From assembly GCA_905204385.1 (NCBI GenBank), contig CAJKZL010000203.1:1-6216 (forward strand): a stretch of DNA of 6,216 bases, read 5' to 3'. Made by a program: the position numbers and the translations under genes. Positions 5,329 to 6,216 of this stretch are shown piece by piece (the stretch's first letter is position 1; each line of letters begins with the position of its first letter). The notes beneath the pieces are model-generated. The model was not told where the DNA came from. It did not search any database and saw nothing but the letters and a program-made list of their open reading frames with translations. Origin of the DNA: an uncultured Odoribacter sp. (GTDB taxonomy: Bacteria > Bacteroidota > Bacteroidia > Bacteroidales > Marinifilaceae).

Positions 5329-6216
5329 ATGAAAAAGAAGTGTGAACCTGGTGGTTACGAAGCCAAAAAACGACCTGAAATCTTTTTGAAAATGAAATTT
5401 TTCTTTTTTCTGACTTTGCTGTCTTTACAGTTGGCAGCAGCTTCTTATTCTCAGAATGCCCGATTTAATTTTACCTTTTCGGATGTTTCTCTGAGGGAAG
5501 TTTTTCAAGCTATTCGTCAGCAGAGCGATTTTACTTTTGTTTATAATGTGGATGATATTCGGCATATCCGGGTAAATTCGCTTGAGATGCAGAATGCTTT
5601 ATTGGAGGATGTGTTGCGGGAGTGTTTTAAGGACACTCGTTTGTCTTATGTGATTGAAGATAATGTGATCATTGTGACACCTCAGGTGAGTCGTTCCTAT
5701 AAACTTTCGGGGGTAGTGCGGGATCATCGCGGGATGCCTTTGCCGGGGGTTACGGTGGTCATCAAGGGAACTCAGGTGGGTACAGCGACAGATGCAGAGG
5801 GAAGGTTTTCATTTACCGTGGCCGGTGAAGAGAGAACCAGCCTGGTGTTCTCCTTTATCGGTATGAAGTCCAAAGAAGTTATTGCATCGGTGAATAAACC
5901 GATACAAGTGACGATGGAGGAAAATACCCTGGAGATGGAGGAAGTGGTTGTGAATGCCGGTTATTTTCAGAAAACGAAAGAAAGTTTTACGGGTTCGGAG
6001 GTGACGGTGAAGTCGGAAGAATTGAAAAAAGTAGGATCGCTGAATGTGATCGAAGCTCTGAGTGCTTTTGATCCCTCTATACGGCTGACCGAGGATTTAG
6101 TCAATGGATCCAATCCAAACCGGGTACCCGAGATCACGATCCGGGGAGAGAATGGTTTTGACTTGCGTTCCAATGCCGATGACTCGCGCACAAATCCTAA
6201 TGCGCCTTTGTACGTG
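5329..6216 (+). CDS. SusC/RagA-family TonB-linked outer-membrane receptor with STN domain (C-terminus cut by window edge)
   Basis: The frame is open for 296 codons to the right edge; full-length relatives are about 1000-1200 residues, so roughly a quarter is visible. In order: a long basic N-region, then a signal-peptide core (FFFFLTLLSLQLAAAS, about 24-39); an STN signalling domain (about 46-118, FSDVSLREVFQAIRQQSDFT); a carboxypeptidase-regulatory-like beta domain (about 124-198, LSGVVRDHRGMPLPGVTVVI); the TonB-box-like MEEVVVNAGY (203-212); and the start of the plug (SEELKKVGSLNVIEALSAFD, 229-248, then ITIRGENG). The beta-barrel is outside the window. It would import a nutrient across the outer membrane using TonB energy and signal through its STN domain to the upstream FecR/ECF pair. 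The first ATG is preferred because such long N-regions are common in STN-type SusC proteins; Met-22 would also give a good signal peptide. The substrate is unknown. Confidence 0.94.
   Translation, partial: MKKKCEPGGYEAKKRPEIFLKMKFFFFLTLLSLQLAAASYSQNARFNFTFSDVSLREVFQAIRQQSDFTFVYNVDDIRHIRVNSLEMQNALLEDVLRECFKDTRLSYVIEDNVIIVTPQVSRSYKLSGVVRDHRGMPLPGVTVVIKGTQVGTATDAEGRFSFTVAGEERTSLVFSFIGMKSKEVIASVNKPIQVTMEENTLEMEEVVVNAGYFQKTKESFTGSEVTVKSEELKKVGSLNVIEALSAFDPSIRLTEDLVNGSNPNRVPEITIRGENGFDLRSNADDSRTNPNAPLYV

Overview
The window looks like a chromosomal segment from a gut-type member of the Bacteroidota (order Bacteroidales; the SusC sequence style is reminiscent of Odoribacter/Butyricimonas/Parabacteroides relatives, but genus is inference). 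The evidence is a SusC/RagA-type TonB-linked receptor with an STN domain, a FecI/FecR-type sigma/anti-sigma pair with a DUF4974-like tail, Bacteroides-type promoters (TAnnTTTG -7 boxes), and start codons that lack good Shine-Dalgarno sequences.

Layout: (1) 1-790, minus strand: an AraC-family regulator whose C-terminus runs off the left edge. (2) 791-931: a divergent intergenic region with the same 9-bp -7 box (TATCTTTGC) facing each way and a 21-bp-spaced direct repeat as a candidate regulator site. (3) 932-2305, plus: a complete MATE-family multidrug/cation antiporter, probably controlled by the AraC protein. (4) 2307-2489: a decayed fragment of a small nucleotidyltransferase-like gene, followed by about 110 bp with nothing recognisable. 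(5) 2604-2986, minus: a tRNA operon, promoter - tRNA-Tyr(GUA) - repeat-bearing spacer - tRNA-Gly(UCC) - intrinsic terminator. (6) 3093-6216, plus: an ECF sigma factor, a FecR-like anti-sigma factor and the first 296 codons of a SusC-like receptor.

The last three genes form a classic trans-envelope signalling set. The outer-membrane receptor would sense its ligand through the plug and periplasmic STN domain, relay this to the membrane-anchored FecR protein, and release the ECF sigma factor to transcribe the fecR and/or susC promoters. The substrate cannot be told from this window. The receptor is cut by the right edge, and a SusD partner would be expected just beyond it.

The most unusual structure is the fecR-susC gap. 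It holds an approximately 296-bp, inverted-symmetric, hairpin-rich block (4944-5239) with 23-bp near-perfect terminal inverted repeats. Its left end includes the fecR stop codon and its right end contains a 22-bp-arm perfect palindrome. It looks like a MITE/REP-type non-coding repeat. A separate perfect hairpin (5250-5277) follows, which reads as an intrinsic terminator on the opposite strand. No CRISPR array, complete transposase or novel multi-gene system was seen.
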